A stretch of 64,000 nucleotides of DNA from Tupaia tana (GCA_026018925.1 JAKSZU010000012.1:28199814-28263813), one strand, 5' to 3'. Positions 33,017-44,363 are shown, counted from the first letter of the stretch. The notes: a model not told the origin generated them from the letters alone. Numbers and translations: made by a program.

Positions 33017-34669
33017 AACTACTGTAAATATTAGCTCATAGTCACTTGTGTAGCAGTAATTTCACATAATTCCCATCACAAATATTTCTGATCCCCAAAT
33101 TATTTTAAAGTCAGTCTAAACCATTGCGTCATTCTGTATTTTAAAATATTTTAAGTATTTTATTTCTCAAAATAAGATTTTTAACAAGGTCCAAATATGG
33201 CATTTGGTTAAGCAAGTCACGTCTAATCTTCTCTTCTTCTTTTTTGTTTTCTAATAATTTATTTGTAGAAGAAACTGACATTTTATTCTGTCAAGTTTGT
33301 TCGTGCTTTTAATTTGGATTTTTTTAACTTCACCTACTGGTTTCTTTCAATGTGCTTGTTTCCTTCTGTCTCCTCTCTTTTCTATAAACTGGTTGTTAAC
33401 TATGAGCCAGATTTGTTATTTTGGTAAAATATCCAATTTCATTTGTTTAATTTCCTTCATTGTATGATGTTTTTGACCCTTGACAACTTTATCTATTATT
33501 TTATCAGGTTCGTAACAAAAAAAAAATGATACTCTAACTCTATTATTCTTTATAAGCTCCAGGGCTTTTATAAAGAGAAAGTTTCCCTCATCAATGTTTT
33601 GTTTATACTATGCAAAACTTTATAAAAGAAAGGCAGTTCTTTTGCCAGTTTTCAGAACATTAAGTACCTAGCATCATTGACTAGTGAGAACACATTTAAT
33701 CTGATTCAATCCATTGCAGTTGTCATTGATGCTCAGTTGATCTGTGTTTGTCAAGTGGGAGCCTCTTCAAGTCGACTTTTTTATCTTTTCTTAATGATCC
33801 CAGTTGTGTTGGAATGGTTCCATGTTTTCTAGTATTAAAAGATGTTCAGTTCATTTGGTTCATTTCTAGCACAAGGTTTGAAATTAACCATTTAACAAAG
33901 GATAATTGACTCCTTTTAGGAAACGATGACATTAGATTCCATATCTAAGCATTAGGGTGCTTCTTATTTCTTCGTTGTTCTTGTTTGTAATTATTTTCTG
34001 CCGATAAAGGTGAAAAACTTTATTTAAAAATGAAATACTTGGGGCTCTTATTCTGATATGTCTAGTTTTACAATTATAGTATTTTAATTAACTTGTTTGA
34101 TTTTTAGATAGGAATCCTTTTCCTTTTACCATGAAAGTCTTAGTTCTCACAGGTATTAACTCACTTAGAAGACTCATCCTACAATGTTAGTCCATATTAC
34201 AAATGATAATAAAAACATTGTAGTTGACATATTTTTTCCTTCCCAAGTGACTAATATTCTAGATACATTGAGAAAACTTAGATTATCCTCTACTTTCCCA
34301 TAACTCTCAGTACATGTTTATCCTCCATTTTTTATGCATAAGCTAAAAATCTTAAGAAATTTCTGGAATGAGTCTATTTTTCCATTTTTGACCCTCTCAG
34401 AGACTTGTTAGATTTTTGTTTATCCTTGCAATAAAATAGCTACACATAAATAAATCTATATGTGCATATTCATTAGTATTTTATGGTACATGATAAACAT
34501 ATTAATGCAAAGATTAATTTTGTACATTTTTCATTTTTCAAAAAAAATTATATATTAGTATTTTTTCTCATTTTCATTTTTATTTTATTTCTTTCAGAAA
34601 TATCTATTATGTTTCAAATTTAATGGTTTATTTAGCATATCTATTATATTTTCTCTGCTTTTTATTTAA
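33017..34669. other. AT-rich intron sequence of unit 3 with three empty insertion sites
   Basis: No gene is seen. It aligns with units 1 and 2 but is uninterrupted at 33292-33306 (SINE target), 33673-33678 (LTR target) and about 33838-33850 (L1 target). Confidence 0.8.
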
Positions 34670-34915
34670 TGTGCCAGAAAGCATGTGTGCTCACTAGATA
34701 GAGACAGAGACAAAGAGAGAGAGAGAAAGAACCCTATGGGGCATGGTCACACCGCAATCCCTTCTCCATCTCTCTCTCCTTTCAGGATTTTGGGTAGGCA
34801 CATGCCCCTAATGAGAAATAATCTCAAGCTGCAGAGTCTGGACACGAACTGTGCAATCCACTATTGGGGATCCAGCCACCCCAATTACCAGGCCATGCAC
34901 TGGAACACTGTTATT
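34670..34915 (-). repeat. Old tRNA-derived SINE, unit 3 copy
   Basis: It corresponds to 18715 and 27230, without the long GA expansion, which supports later expansion in the unit 1/2 lineage. Confidence 0.75.
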
Positions 34916-35393
34916 TCAATTTTACTTTTTCTGCTTATTCTCAATTTTACTTTCCATATTTCTGAGTATTATAGGTAGAATGCCTTTTTGAAATAAGAAT
35001 ATTTTAAAATATTATAATGACTTTTATTACTTTTCTTCTTTTCCTTGTTCTATCGTGTTAAATTATATTTTTGCTCTTTATTTTGACTGGTTTTTACCCT
35101 CAAATATCACAAATTTTAATTTGGTTCATGTTTTCTTTCAAGTTTTTAGAAAATCTTAAAATAGTATTTTCTTCTCTTTCCTATAATAATTATTTTGCTT
35201 TTTATATATGTTTTATTTGTTTTATCCCACTTAATGTTTACAAACTATATCTGGTAAGTTCTATATCAAAACTTCTCTATTGGTTATTCATTTTTTAAAT
35301 GGAGTATGTTCTATCAGGGCTTCTTTTTTGCTCATAGTAACAAGAGAGAAAAAGAATATGACTATACAAGAAGATGTAAAAATGTTCTCCTAA

Positions 35394-35548
35394 TGGGGGG
35401 AACCAGCAGAGCGTAATGATTGAACGTGACTGCGGTTCGCGTCACACTCACGCCGGGAAGAAACTTCGAATGGAGGAGAAATTCATTATGTCTCTAACCT
35501 GTTTATAGCGAAAAACCTCTCCAAAAAAAAAAAAAAAAAAAAAAAATC
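35394..35548 (+). repeat. Internally deleted tRNA-derived SINE, unit 3 only
   Basis: It has the head AACCAGCAGAGCGTAATG, a shortened body with TGCGGTTCGCGTCACACTCA, and the TATAGCGAAAAACCTCTCC tail with a long A run. Direct repeats TTCTCCTAA at 35385-35393 and 35549-35557 fix the limits. Units 1 and 2 have no insertion here. Confidence 0.9.
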
Positions 35549-36005
35549 TTCTCCTAACGTAGCCAACATCCTCTGCCCTGTAGGCATAATGTCTGTCAAC
35601 TTGTTTACCTTCCCACCAGCATCTCCCCAGTATCTGACCATTGTTCCCTTCAGAGTGAGCTGATTACATTGCCTGCATGTGGCATAACTGTAGATCCCCG
35701 CTGTCGTAGTAAAACCTATGTGAGCTCACAGATCTATTTTTTATGTGTTTTTTAAACTTGCTTTATGCTTTTTCATCAACATACTTTTACTATGCTTTTA
35801 TTTTATTTGTTTGCTTATTCACTTCTTTTGATATTTAGAAGGAAAATTCAAGAAAAGCGATTTACCAAAAATCCATGCTATCTTCCTCCTCTACAGTATA
35901 TTTGCAATTTATTTACATGAGGCTATTTCTTTTAAAATAGTACATTTTTGTTCAAAATAGTACATTTTTCAAAAAAAATATTTACTCAATTTCATTAATC
36001 TTTTT
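35549..36005. other. Intron sequence of unit 3, nothing recognised
   Basis: It aligns with 19460-19930 of unit 1 with several small deletions. No gene signal. Confidence 0.5.
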
Positions 36006-36152
36006 TCAATTTGCTACAGGGCATGAATGTTCACCAGATACACATATACAGAGAGAGAGAGTGAGAAAGCAAGTCACCAGGTCTGGGACTCGAATCATGG
36101 TTGCCATGTGGATGTCCAGTGCCCTAAATCACCACACCCCTTGCTGGTCCCA
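36006..36152 (-). repeat. Old short tRNA-derived SINE, unit 3 copy
   Basis: It corresponds to 19935 and 28455. Confidence 0.75.
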
Positions 36153-36472
36153 AAATAGTGCATTTTTTAATTTGGCTTATCAGAATCAACTCATGAATTT
36201 TGAAAGAAAGTATAAATTTACTCAGTATGTAAGAAAACAATGTTTTACATGTTTACATGATACTTTTGTAGCCGACTGATAAAGAAATAAGTATTCTCAT
36301 TTTACTTTTAAATGAAAATACCATATTTACTATTGTGCATAGAGCAATATCTCCTAATATGAGAGCTGATGTTTATTCCAATGATTTTGTCTTTTCTCTC
36401 TCTTTTTTTTTTTTTTTTCCCAGAAAGAAGAGGTCACTTCTTCTCCCTGGAACCTGCAGCTGTTTTCTGAGC

Positions 36473-37438
36473 ATGCCCCCTCCCCAGTCCTATATCAACA
36501 TCTCCTTCTTCCAGCCACCTGCTTTCCTCCTCATTGGCATCCCAGGACTCGAGGCTGCTCATGGCTGGATCTCCATCCCCTTCTCTTCCATGTACACTGT
36601 GGCCCTCACTGGAAACTGCCTGATCCTCCTGGCTATCAGGAGGACCCCCAGCCTGCACCAGCCCATGTACTACTTCCTGTCCATGTTGGCCCTCACTGAT
36701 GTGGGTCTCACCTTATCCACACTGCCCACCACTCTGGGTGTTCTCTGGTTTGACTATCGACTCATTGGGTTCAATTCCTGCCTGGTCCAGATGTTCTTCC
36801 TGCACTCCTTCTCTGTAGTGGAGTCCTCAGTTCTCCTGGCCATGTCGTTTGACCGCTTTGTGGCTATTTCCAACCCACTGCGTTATGCAGCTGTCCTCAC
36901 AAATAACGTCATCATCAAGATTGGGCTGGCCATTGTGACTCGAGCCACTGTGTCCCTCTTCCCTGTGCCCTTCTTGCTGAAGCGTCTGAACTATTGCCCT
37001 GGCAAGATTATCTTGTCCCACTCCTTCTGTTTCCATGCAGATGTCATGAAACGAGCCTGTGCTGACATTACTGTCAACATCCTTTATGGATTATATGTGG
37101 TCTTATCCACAGTGGGTATAGACTCCCTGCTTATTGTCCTGTCCTATGTCCTCATTCTTCACACAGTAATGGGACTTGCCTCCCCAAAGGAGCGAGCCCG
37201 GGCCCTCAACACCTGTGTGTCTCATATCTTAGCTGTCCTGGTTTTTTACATCCCAGTCATAGGAGTATCCATGATCCACCGTTTTGGGAGGTACCTACCC
37301 CCCATTGTACATGCCCTTGTTGCCTATGTGTACCTGGTAGTGCCTCCTGTGCTCAACCCCATCATCTACAGTGTCAAATCCAAGCCCATCAGGGAGGCCA
37401 TGCTCAAGGTGCTGAAAAGGGTGGGGCACAGCTCATGA
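36473..37438 (+). CDS. OR-C: class I OR51-type olfactory receptor, intact
   Basis: A complete 321-residue class I odorant receptor. It has NIS (9-11), IGIPGLE (21-27), MSFDRFVAIS in TM3, FPVPFLLKRL in TM4 (163-172), the TM5 NILYGL motif with Y205 intact, ALNTCVSHIL at TM6, R270 (OR51E2 R262 position) and NPIIYS in TM7. H111 and H188 match OR51E2 H104 and H180, while OR51E2 Q181 is replaced by A189, so a related but different ligand range is likely (inference). The frame stays open 46 codons upstream to an ATG at 36335, but that part crosses a long T tract and the acceptor CCCAG (AG at 36422-36423), so the ATG at 36473 is the start. Of units 1-3 this is the copy with the most canonical residues. 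An OR51C1-like identity is possible. Confidence 0.95.
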   Translation: MPPPQSYINISFFQPPAFLLIGIPGLEAAHGWISIPFSSMYTVALTGNCLILLAIRRTPSLHQPMYYFLSMLALTDVGLTLSTLPTTLGVLWFDYRLIGFNSCLVQMFFLHSFSVVESSVLLAMSFDRFVAISNPLRYAAVLTNNVIIKIGLAIVTRATVSLFPVPFLLKRLNYCPGKIILSHSFCFHADVMKRACADITVNILYGLYVVLSTVGIDSLLIVLSYVLILHTVMGLASPKERARALNTCVSHILAVLVFYIPVIGVSMIHRFGRYLPPIVHALVAYVYLVVPPVLNPIIYSVKSKPIREAMLKVLKRVGHSS

Positions 37439-37716
37439 ACTAAATAAATAACCATATGACCTGGGGAAAAAAATAAGGCAAAACAGTCATATTTTATATC
37501 CAGAAAGCCTTTATTCAGAGCTCTGACCCATATTCTACAAAGAAAATGGCAAGGAGGGGCTAGGCAGTGGTGGAATAATGACAAAAATGGACTCACATAG
37601 AAAATGCCCTTGGTTAGCAACTCGGTACTTCTCTGAACACACCAGAATGCATAGTTGTCCTTGATCAGGCTGGGGGAGACGGGAGATGGATGGAAGCATG
37701 AAGCCTCTGCTGGGGA

Positions 37717-37750
<34 letters not shown>
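37717..37750. repeat. (CT)n microsatellite after OR-C
   Basis: Homologous to the CT runs after OR-A and OR-B. A second pyrimidine repeat, (TTTCTC)n, follows at about 37868-37909. Confidence 0.9.
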
Positions 37751-37753
<3 letters not shown>

Positions 37754-38078
37754 ACATACATAAACTTAAAAAAAAGAGCATGATAAGTAAATGAATATTC
37801 TCATATTGCTGAGCATAGAACAGTCTTGATTCTTTTATGTAGCATGAAGATCGTCTTGGGATGCCTCTTTCTCTTCCTCTTTCTCTTTCTCTTTCTCTTT
37901 CTCTTTCTCAAAAACAAATAATCTTATAAAACAGAGTAGGATGAGTAAATGAATCTTCTCAGATTGCAGGGTATAGAACAATCTTGATCCTTTTATGTCC
38001 TCATTAACGTCAGATATTTTATTCAGTGCTTATGTATGCAACACTCTATGTGAATCAAAACAGAAATTAAAATGGGCC

Positions 38079-38465
38079 ACACATGGTCTCTCCCACCCCT
38101 CAGAGTGCAGAACCCTGCAAGTACACAATTGTAACAAAGTGTAATGAGGTTCTAGGGGCTGAGAAGTGTTTAGTGGCCCTTCAAGTGAAAGGATTTGGAT
38201 AACATGGCTGAAAGGTGCATAGGAATTTACAAACCTGGAGTAGGCAGATCAAATACAGGAAAAACTATGGAAAAAATAAGACAACTACACTGCAGAATAA
38301 TTTGGTGTGCCTGTGTAAAAACAAGTATTCAAATATGGCTCAACACAAATCTGTGTCTGTTCTAGAGGGAGAGTAACAGGTAATGAGTCAGAAATTATAG
38401 GTGGTGGAGAGATTTCTTGGTATTTTTCACACCTGATTGAAATATTCTCCATTTATTCTTTTTTT
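38079..38465. other. 3' flank of OR-C beyond the tandem unit
   Basis: No gene is seen. The stretch resembles the 3' flank of OR-E (about 54850-55190), including AAAGTGTAATGAGG-like and CTGATTGAAA-like phrases. This shows that the duplication that gave C and E included this flank and that units 1-2 ended at 38078. Confidence 0.6.
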
Positions 38466-38481
38466 AATAGTCAGCCATTGA

Positions 38482-38733
38482 TAGAGCCAGCAGATGGTGT
38501 AATGATTATGTTGCTGGACTTCCACATGGTTCAAGTCCCAGTCCCAGTGGCTTGAAAATCATGCCACATGCTTGTGTGTGCATGCCCAAGATCTTTGGAG
38601 GAGAATGGAGAAGGAATTGCAGTGTGGCCATTCCTGGGGAGATGATTTCTCACTTTTCCTCTCACTATCTCTTTTTCTCTCTCTGGTGAGCACACATGTC
38701 CTAAGGCAAAAACCTCTAAAAAATAATAACAAT
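38482..38733 (+). repeat. Full-length tRNA-derived SINE with 16-base target duplication
   Basis: Head ATAGAGCCAGCAGATGG, body GCCCAAGATCTTTGGAGG, CT-rich run and CAAAAACCTCT tail. The direct repeats AATAGTCAGCCATTGA lie at 38466-38481 and 38734-38749. Confidence 0.93.
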
Positions 38734-38916
38734 AATAGTCAGCCATTGAAGACAACGGAACTGTGGAAAGTAACAGGCTTCACTGAACTATGGATTAGAA
38801 GGATGAAACTAGAGGTGAAAAATAAGGCAATAAACCCATTGAGGAGGAAGATATAACAATCTAGTAAAAAGAAAATGGAAGATAAGATTAAATTAGGGTC
38901 ATCTGAATGAAAAAAT

Positions 38917-39050
38917 ATAAGGGGGCTCCAAGAAATTTATGGGAAAATCTGATATGATGATAATATTATGCATAGACTTCAAATTTTTTGCACCAATATA
39001 AACTCATACCCTAATTCCGTTTTTTAGTAACCTTTTGAAGTCTTCTTATA
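38917..39050. mobile_element. Candidate DNA-transposon MITE with inverted ends
   Basis: The left end TAAGGGGGCTCCAAGAAATT and the reverse complement of the right end (TAAGAAGACTTCAAAAGGTT) are similar over about 30 bases and each is preceded by TA. There is no coding capacity. The match is imperfect, so it is old. Confidence 0.45.
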
Positions 39051-39415
39051 CGAGCATTTTTTTGAAATTGTGTGTCTACATTTCCTCTCTACCCACAGAA
39101 AGTGCCCAGAGCAATGCCAGCATGAGCAGTGAGCAGTTCTAGCATCACCACTTGTTCCTAAATACAATTTCCCAGTGCAACGAACTGGAGGTCCTTGCGA
39201 AAAATGATTACTTCACAGCATGATATAAAGAAAACCTGGGTTATATTGAAATAGCTTGTGCCTGAACCAACAAAGGACACGAAGATAATAGGATCGTGTA
39301 AGAAAACAGAAAGGACACAAAAGTCCTTTGAAGGGCTACTCGTGACAAAAGTATAGTAAGCCTTGAACTTTGAAAATCATTTTTGACAGCCACCAATAAT
39401 AAAAAATGCTAATGT
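39051..39415. other. Spacer, nothing recognised
   Basis: No ORF or repeat recognised. A short CTACCCACAG acceptor-like site occurs near 39100 but no exon partner can be named. Confidence 0.4.
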
Positions 39416-39417
39416 CA

Positions 39418-39645
39418 GGGTGAACAGGTGGCTTGGTGGTTAAGGCACTGGACTCTCCTGTGGCCGACCGCAGTTCGAATCCCAGACCTGACAGCTTAAA
39501 AATCAAACTGGGTGCATGTGTGTACATGCCCAAAATTCCAAAAGGAGGATGGTGAAGTGATTGCAGTGTGGCCATTCCCCCAGGGAGGGAATTTTCACTT
39601 TCCCTCTCTGTCTCTCTCCTGCAAACGCATATGCCTTAAGGTGGG
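39418..39645 (+). repeat. tRNA-derived SINE, forward
   Basis: Head GAACAGGTGGCTTGGTGGTT with a well-kept B box in GCAGTTCGAATCCCAG, CCCAAAATTCCAAAAGG body, CT-rich run. The end is ATATGCCTTAAGG. Confidence 0.85.
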
Positions 39646-40484
39646 GGAGGTAGGGAACCAATGTCTCTGGATATGTGCACTTTCAATCTTTCATCTCAAA
39701 GAGGCCACACAGCAGCCATTTTCCTCCCTGATAGGGCACTGGCAGAAAGTGGAGGAGAAGAAAAGTGGAAACAATTCAGAGGCCAATGTTTGGAAAAGTA
39801 AGTGTTTACTTAAGATAGTTCTGCATTTTAAACCTTGGGGCCTCTTCATGGTTTCAAAGTAGTTCACAATTCAGAATAAAAAGAGGTATTTTATTGTTGG
39901 AGAAACAAGTCACTAGATTAAAAGACACTACATCTTCCAAGTTGGAAAAGAAGAAAAATGGAAAACCTCCCAGAAAACACACCTGCCCATGTTCATCTCT
40001 TTCTGTCATAGGACCCTTTATCTCCCATCTGCTTCAGGTTACTCTATACATATTGCATACAAAAGAATAAAGATTTTACAATGTCCACATGAAACAGATA
40101 CAAAAAGAAGGGTTGCTTGGCCTGTGTGAACAACTCAGGGGACAAGGAGAGAGTGGGAGAAATAGATACCACTACCCTGAGTTTCTGTCACTAGAGGGTG
40201 CTAGAAAGTATTCTGTGTGACTCCGAATGGTCCAGGTGATATCAAACAGAAGCAGTACAGGAAAAGATTGAAGAGAACAGTAAATGTCATGCAGATGTAG
40301 TAGAATGGTTGTACTTCTCCAAGACCACAAAGAAGTAATTATTCTAGTCCTCCCTTCTCCTCCCCTGCTCTTCCCCTTCACAACTCATCCTCAAATAGCT
40401 CATTTGTTCTAGATTTCTCCATTTTATCACAAATACGCCCACCACAACACATATTCCATTGCTCAGGGGGGAAAGAAAAAAAAA

Positions 40485-40820
40485 AAAAACACCTCAGCAA
40501 ACACCTTGGTGTTTGGCCTGGGCATCCTTGGGGAGCAGCAACTCACCAAGGCATTCAACCATGGTACAAAGACAGTACCTCAGCTGAAGAGTCTTCTTGG
40601 GCTCCTTGAGAATGTGGAGAGGCGGAAAGGCTACAACGAGCAGGGTGAGTCATGGGAGCCTGGATACAATCTTTTCTACACCGGGGAGAAGGTTGAGGGC
40701 CTGCTCAGTGAGTCTGAAAACTATCTCTGGCAGCTGCAGTCAGGAGCAAGAACAACTGAGCTGGGAGAGAAGCAGATGTCAGGAACAGGAAGGGAAGTGG
40801 AGGCCTGGACTTCCACATAA
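40485..40820 (+). other. Unidentified open frame, possibly a gene fragment
   Basis: An open frame of about 105 codons ends in a stop at 40818-40820. It has higher GC and more even amino-acid use than the AT-rich flanks, with phrases such as LGILGEQQLTKAFNHGT and TVPQLKSLLGLLENVE. It has no ATG at the left edge, follows an A-rich run at 40478-40491, and a CTAAAATAAAG polyadenylation-like signal lies near 40847. It could be an old retrocopy or a single exon. I do not recognise the family. Confidence 0.3.
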
Positions 40821-40954
40821 AGGAGAGAAAGTAAGGAGTCTGTTTTACTAAAATAAAGATGTCTTACTTTGGATAACTTTCTAGAAACACAGACTGCGAC
40901 CAAGCAGATTAGTAATCTTTGGTTTCTCTAAGAAGGGCAACAGTATAAAGGTGT

Positions 40955-41140
40955 CTTTTTATTTAATTATTTATTTATTATACATGTAATCACTGTGTAT
41001 CATTACAACATAACAAATGAATTTTCCCATCATGAATGCACTGCATATTGATCCAGTCAAAAATGTTACCATAAACATTATAATCAACAGATTTCTTCCT
41101 ACTTTGGGCCCCATAAATTAAGATCCCATCTCAGGTAGCA
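40955..41140 (-). repeat. L1 3'-end fragment, reverse strand
   Basis: TTATACATGTAATCACTGTG, AATTTTCCCATCATGAATGC and ATAATCAACAGATTTC follow the same order as in the L1 at 11355. Confidence 0.6.
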
Positions 41141-42261
41141 TCATGGATCTGAATGTTTACTTGGTATCTCAACTTTCACTATGAGATTTACTTTCACATT
41201 CTTCTGGATCAAGATCCTTTAGTTAGAGAAAGGACTTGGCTTTGGAATAAAGGCAAAAGAACAATAAGAAATTTATGTTTTGTTACCAGGCAACCTGGAT
41301 TTTGGAAACAGTCACAGGTTAATGGAATTCTGAATGTTAAAATGGAACTGATTTAAAAACCATCCACGTGTTTTCTATTTCCTCTGGGGAGAGGTGTAAT
41401 TTTTAAATTACTTTGATCCGTTAGTCTCCTGGAGATAATAACGGAAGAGCAAACCTAGCCCAATTGTCAGGATTAAGAGATTTAACGTAATGCTCTCTGA
41501 TGTCCTGAGCACTAGGAGACAGAGCATTGCAACTCAACTACCAAAATGGGCATTTTAGTAAAAGAATGAGAGCAAGAATGAAAATGATTATTTTATCATC
41601 CAGAATCATTGTCCAATGTTAGGTCCTTCGTTATATTGTAATATTCACGATACATGAAGATAAATGGAAAGATGATTATCTGGACATGATGGACAAGATC
41701 ATTTGATTACATAAGAGCTACTAATTATTTCTGGCAACCTGTCTAAGAAAGTGTCCCATAAATGTATACTTTCACTTCTCAGCATCTTACAATACTCAGC
41801 TCTACTTAGTATTTGAATCTTACACCAGATATAAAACAATAGACCATGCAAATACAAAAAAAAAAAAAAAAAAGAAAGAAGAAAAAAGAAAGAAAGGCTA
41901 GTTCTAAAATAAGGAATAAAAAGTTTCAAGTTTGGAATCTTGCATAAAAGATCTAGTGCACAATGAAAGCACTAGAACTATGACATGCCTTTTAAGAAAT
42001 GAAAACTCTCAGATTCCTGAAAATTTACTAAAGAGCACAAAATTTGCCCGGTAATCTGATTTAAATGACCAATGACAAAAAGAATGCTTCTTGTATTAAC
42101 TCTATGGAAACCCAGCTAATGCTGATAAAAAGCAACCATTCATTTTAATAACCTGAGGAAACCATTCTTCACTGTACACAAACTAAGTGTATATTGTGAA
42201 CATGGGCATGTAGAGAATGCTATAAGAAGGGCAGGAGTAGATGGTAAATGGATTATAAAAA

Positions 42262-42369
42262 TTAAACACTTGGAACAGCAGATAGTGTGATAGTTAAGGT
42301 GCTGAACTCCCACATGAGCGATGGTGGTTCAAGTCCCAGATCTGGCAGCTTAAAAATCACAGTGGGTGC
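42262..42369 (+). repeat. Left part of a tRNA-derived SINE
   Basis: It holds the tRNA-like half only (AACAGCAGATAGTGTGATAG, GGTGGTTCAAGTCCCAGATC). A second, complete SINE follows directly, inserted into the body of this one. Confidence 0.8.
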
Positions 42370-42632
42370 AGGACCAGCAGATGGCATAATGGCTATGTTG
42401 CTGGAGTCCCATGTAGTACACCACGGTTTGAATCCCGGACCCAGTGGCTTAAACTCACATCGGGCACATATGTGCATGTGCATGTGCATGCGTGCCCAAG
42501 ATCCTAAGAGGAGAAGGGAGGAGAAAGGATTGCAGCATGCCATCCCCCGGGGGGTGATTTCTCACTTTCTGTCTCTCTGTCACTCTTTCTGACGAGCACA
42601 CATGCCCTGTAACAAAAACCTCTCCAAAAAAA
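42370..42632 (+). repeat. Full-length tRNA-derived SINE
   Basis: Head GGACCAGCAGATGGCATAAT, a small (TGCATG)n expansion near 42472-42492, CCCAAGATCCTAAGAGGAGA, palindrome CCCCCGGGGGG, CT-rich run, CAAAAACCTCTCC tail. Confidence 0.92.
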
Positions 42633-42850
42633 AATTGTATTTAAGCAGTCTTCAGTTCATTCACTTGTTCATTAGTTAATGAACAATTTCTGCAACAACA
42701 CAAAGACAACAACAACAAGAGAAAAAAAAACCAAGAAGCAAAACAAAGCAAAAAAGTGTAAAGGTATTTTAAAATAATCAAAATCAGAAAAACAAAATTG
42801 AATGAAATTTCTGGGAAAAAAAAAGTGACGGATTGGTGAAAAACAAATCA

Positions 42851-43094
42851 GGGACCAGCCAGTGGCATAATGGTTAAGGCAACTAGGTCCCACATGGCCC
42901 ACTGTGCAGTTCAAATCCTGGACCAGGCAGCTTGAAAAGCATGATAGGCATGTGTGAGTGCAAGCCCAAAATCCAGAAAAGAGAATGGAAGAGAAAAAAT
43001 TGGGGCATAACCATCCTCTTTGAGGATGCTTTTCCATTTGTCTGTGTTTGAGAAGTGCATGCACCCTACAGTAAATTAAAAAAAAAAAAAAAAG
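42851..43094 (+). repeat. tRNA-derived SINE, forward, older
   Basis: GGGACCAGCCAGTGGCATAA head, GCAGTTCAAATCCTGGACC B box, CCCAAAATCCAGAAAAGAGA body and an A tail at 43077-43094. It lies just upstream of OR-D. Confidence 0.88.
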
Positions 43095-43406
43095 AATTGT
43101 TCCATTAAGTGAATACACTATACAGTAGAGAGAAAACCACTAAATTCTTAATATACCTCAGTGATTTAAGTTCTTATAGATAGGGAGAAGTAAAACTATC
43201 CCTTATAAGCTGTATGAATTTCAACAAAATATTAGTTAATGTATGCTGGAAGAATTTAGAATAAGGACTGAGAAAGAAAGAATTATTAGTGAAAAGCTAC
43301 ATAGTGTAACTAAATATCTACCGAATGGCAGCTTTCCTGAAGTATATTTCTGTCTTCCCAAAGAAAAAAGGTAACCTATCCCTGGAGCCCACACTTTCTT
43401 CAGAGC

Positions 43407-44363
43407 ATGCTCCATCCCCAGGAAGATATCAACATCTCCTTCTTCCAACCAACTGCTTTCCTCATGATTGGCATCCCAGGACTCGAGGCTGTTCATGGCT
43501 GGATCTCCATCCCCTTCTCCTCCATGTACACTGTGGCCCTCACTGGAAACTGCCTGATCCTCCTGGCTGTCAGAAGGACCCACAACCTTCACCAACCCAT
43601 GTACTACTTCCTGTCCATGCTGGCCCTCACTGATGTGGGCCTCACCTTGTCCACTCTGCCCACCACCCTGGGTGTTCTCTGGTTTGATCATCAGCTCATC
43701 AGCTTCAATGCCTGCCTGGTCCAGATGTTCTTCCTGCACACCTTCTCCGTAGTGGAGTCCTCAGTGCTCCTGGCCATGTCATTTGATCGTTTTGTGGCCA
43801 TCTCCAACCCACTGCGCTATGCAGCCATCCTCACAAATAACGTCATCATCAGGATTGGGCTGGCCATTGTGACTCGAGCCACTGTGTCCCTCTTCCCTGT
43901 GCCCTTCTTGCTGAAGAGACTTAACTTTTGCCCAGACAAGATCCTCTTGTCCCACACTTTCTGTTTTCACTCTGATGTAATGTGGCTAGCTTGTGATGAC
44001 ATCACCATAAATATCCTCTACGGGCTCTATGTGTTACTGTCCACAGTGAGCATAGACTCCCTGGCCATCGTCCTCTCCTATACCCTCATCCTGCACACGG
44101 TCCTGGGTTTGGCCTCCCCCAGAGAATGCGTTCGGGCCCTCAACACCTGTGTTTCCCACATCCTGGCTGTGTTTGTCTTCTTCATCCCAGTCATTACCAT
44201 GTCTATAATCCACCGCTTTGGAAGGCACTTGCCTCCCATTGTACATGTCCTTGTTGCCTACGTGTACCTGGTGGTGCCTCCTGTGCTGAATCCCATCATC
44301 TACAGTGTCAAATCCAAGCCCATCAGGGAGGCCATGCTCAGGGTGCTGAGGAAGAAAGACTAG
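43407..44363 (+). CDS. OR-D: class I OR51-type olfactory receptor, intact
   Basis: A complete 318-residue class I receptor, related to OR-A/B/C and closer to OR-E. It carries NIS (9-11), IGIPGLE (21-27), MSFDRFVAIS in TM3, FPVPFLLKRL in TM4, NILYGL with Y205, R270 at the carboxylate-binding position and NPIIYS in TM7. Differences from its neighbours include C241 in the third intracellular loop (PRECVRALNTC, others PRERVRALNTC), MWLACDD in the second extracellular loop, and a shorter C-tail ending RKKD. The upstream acceptor aligned with those of OR-A to OR-C is weaker (TCTTCCCAAAG, about 43363). CTTTCTTCAG just before the ATG is another option. A 3' fragment duplicate of this gene is at 55868. 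Confidence 0.94.
   Translation: MLHPQEDINISFFQPTAFLMIGIPGLEAVHGWISIPFSSMYTVALTGNCLILLAVRRTHNLHQPMYYFLSMLALTDVGLTLSTLPTTLGVLWFDHQLISFNACLVQMFFLHTFSVVESSVLLAMSFDRFVAISNPLRYAAILTNNVIIRIGLAIVTRATVSLFPVPFLLKRLNFCPDKILLSHTFCFHSDVMWLACDDITINILYGLYVLLSTVSIDSLAIVLSYTLILHTVLGLASPRECVRALNTCVSHILAVFVFFIPVITMSIIHRFGRHLPPIVHVLVAYVYLVVPPVLNPIIYSVKSKPIREAMLRVLRKKD

Larger units (their letters stand above)
30500..38078 (+). repeat. Tandem unit 3 of the OR array (about 7.6 kb)
   Basis: It begins with the same ATGGGCC/TTACCC junction. Its right end ATGGGCC continues into ACACATGG instead, which is the ancestral 3' flank; the sequence after 38078 resembles the 3' flank of OR-E. It lacks the SINE, LTR and L1 insertions of units 1 and 2 and keeps about 1.25 kb that they have lost. 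It is the most diverged unit. Confidence 0.92.
39646..42260. other. Spacer between unit 3 and OR-D, mostly unrecognised
   Basis: Apart from the ORF at 40485-40820 and an L1 end at 40955 I see no gene, exon or clear repeat. An A-rich run lies at 41849-41895. The OR-D first exon, if it exists, should lie in this spacer, but no module like those in units 1-3 could be picked out. Confidence 0.4.

Noticed and set aside
36335-36472. A 46-codon in-frame N-terminal extension of OR-C
   Set aside because: It runs through a long T tract and a splice acceptor, and is not kept in units 1 and 2. It is intron sequence that happens to be open.
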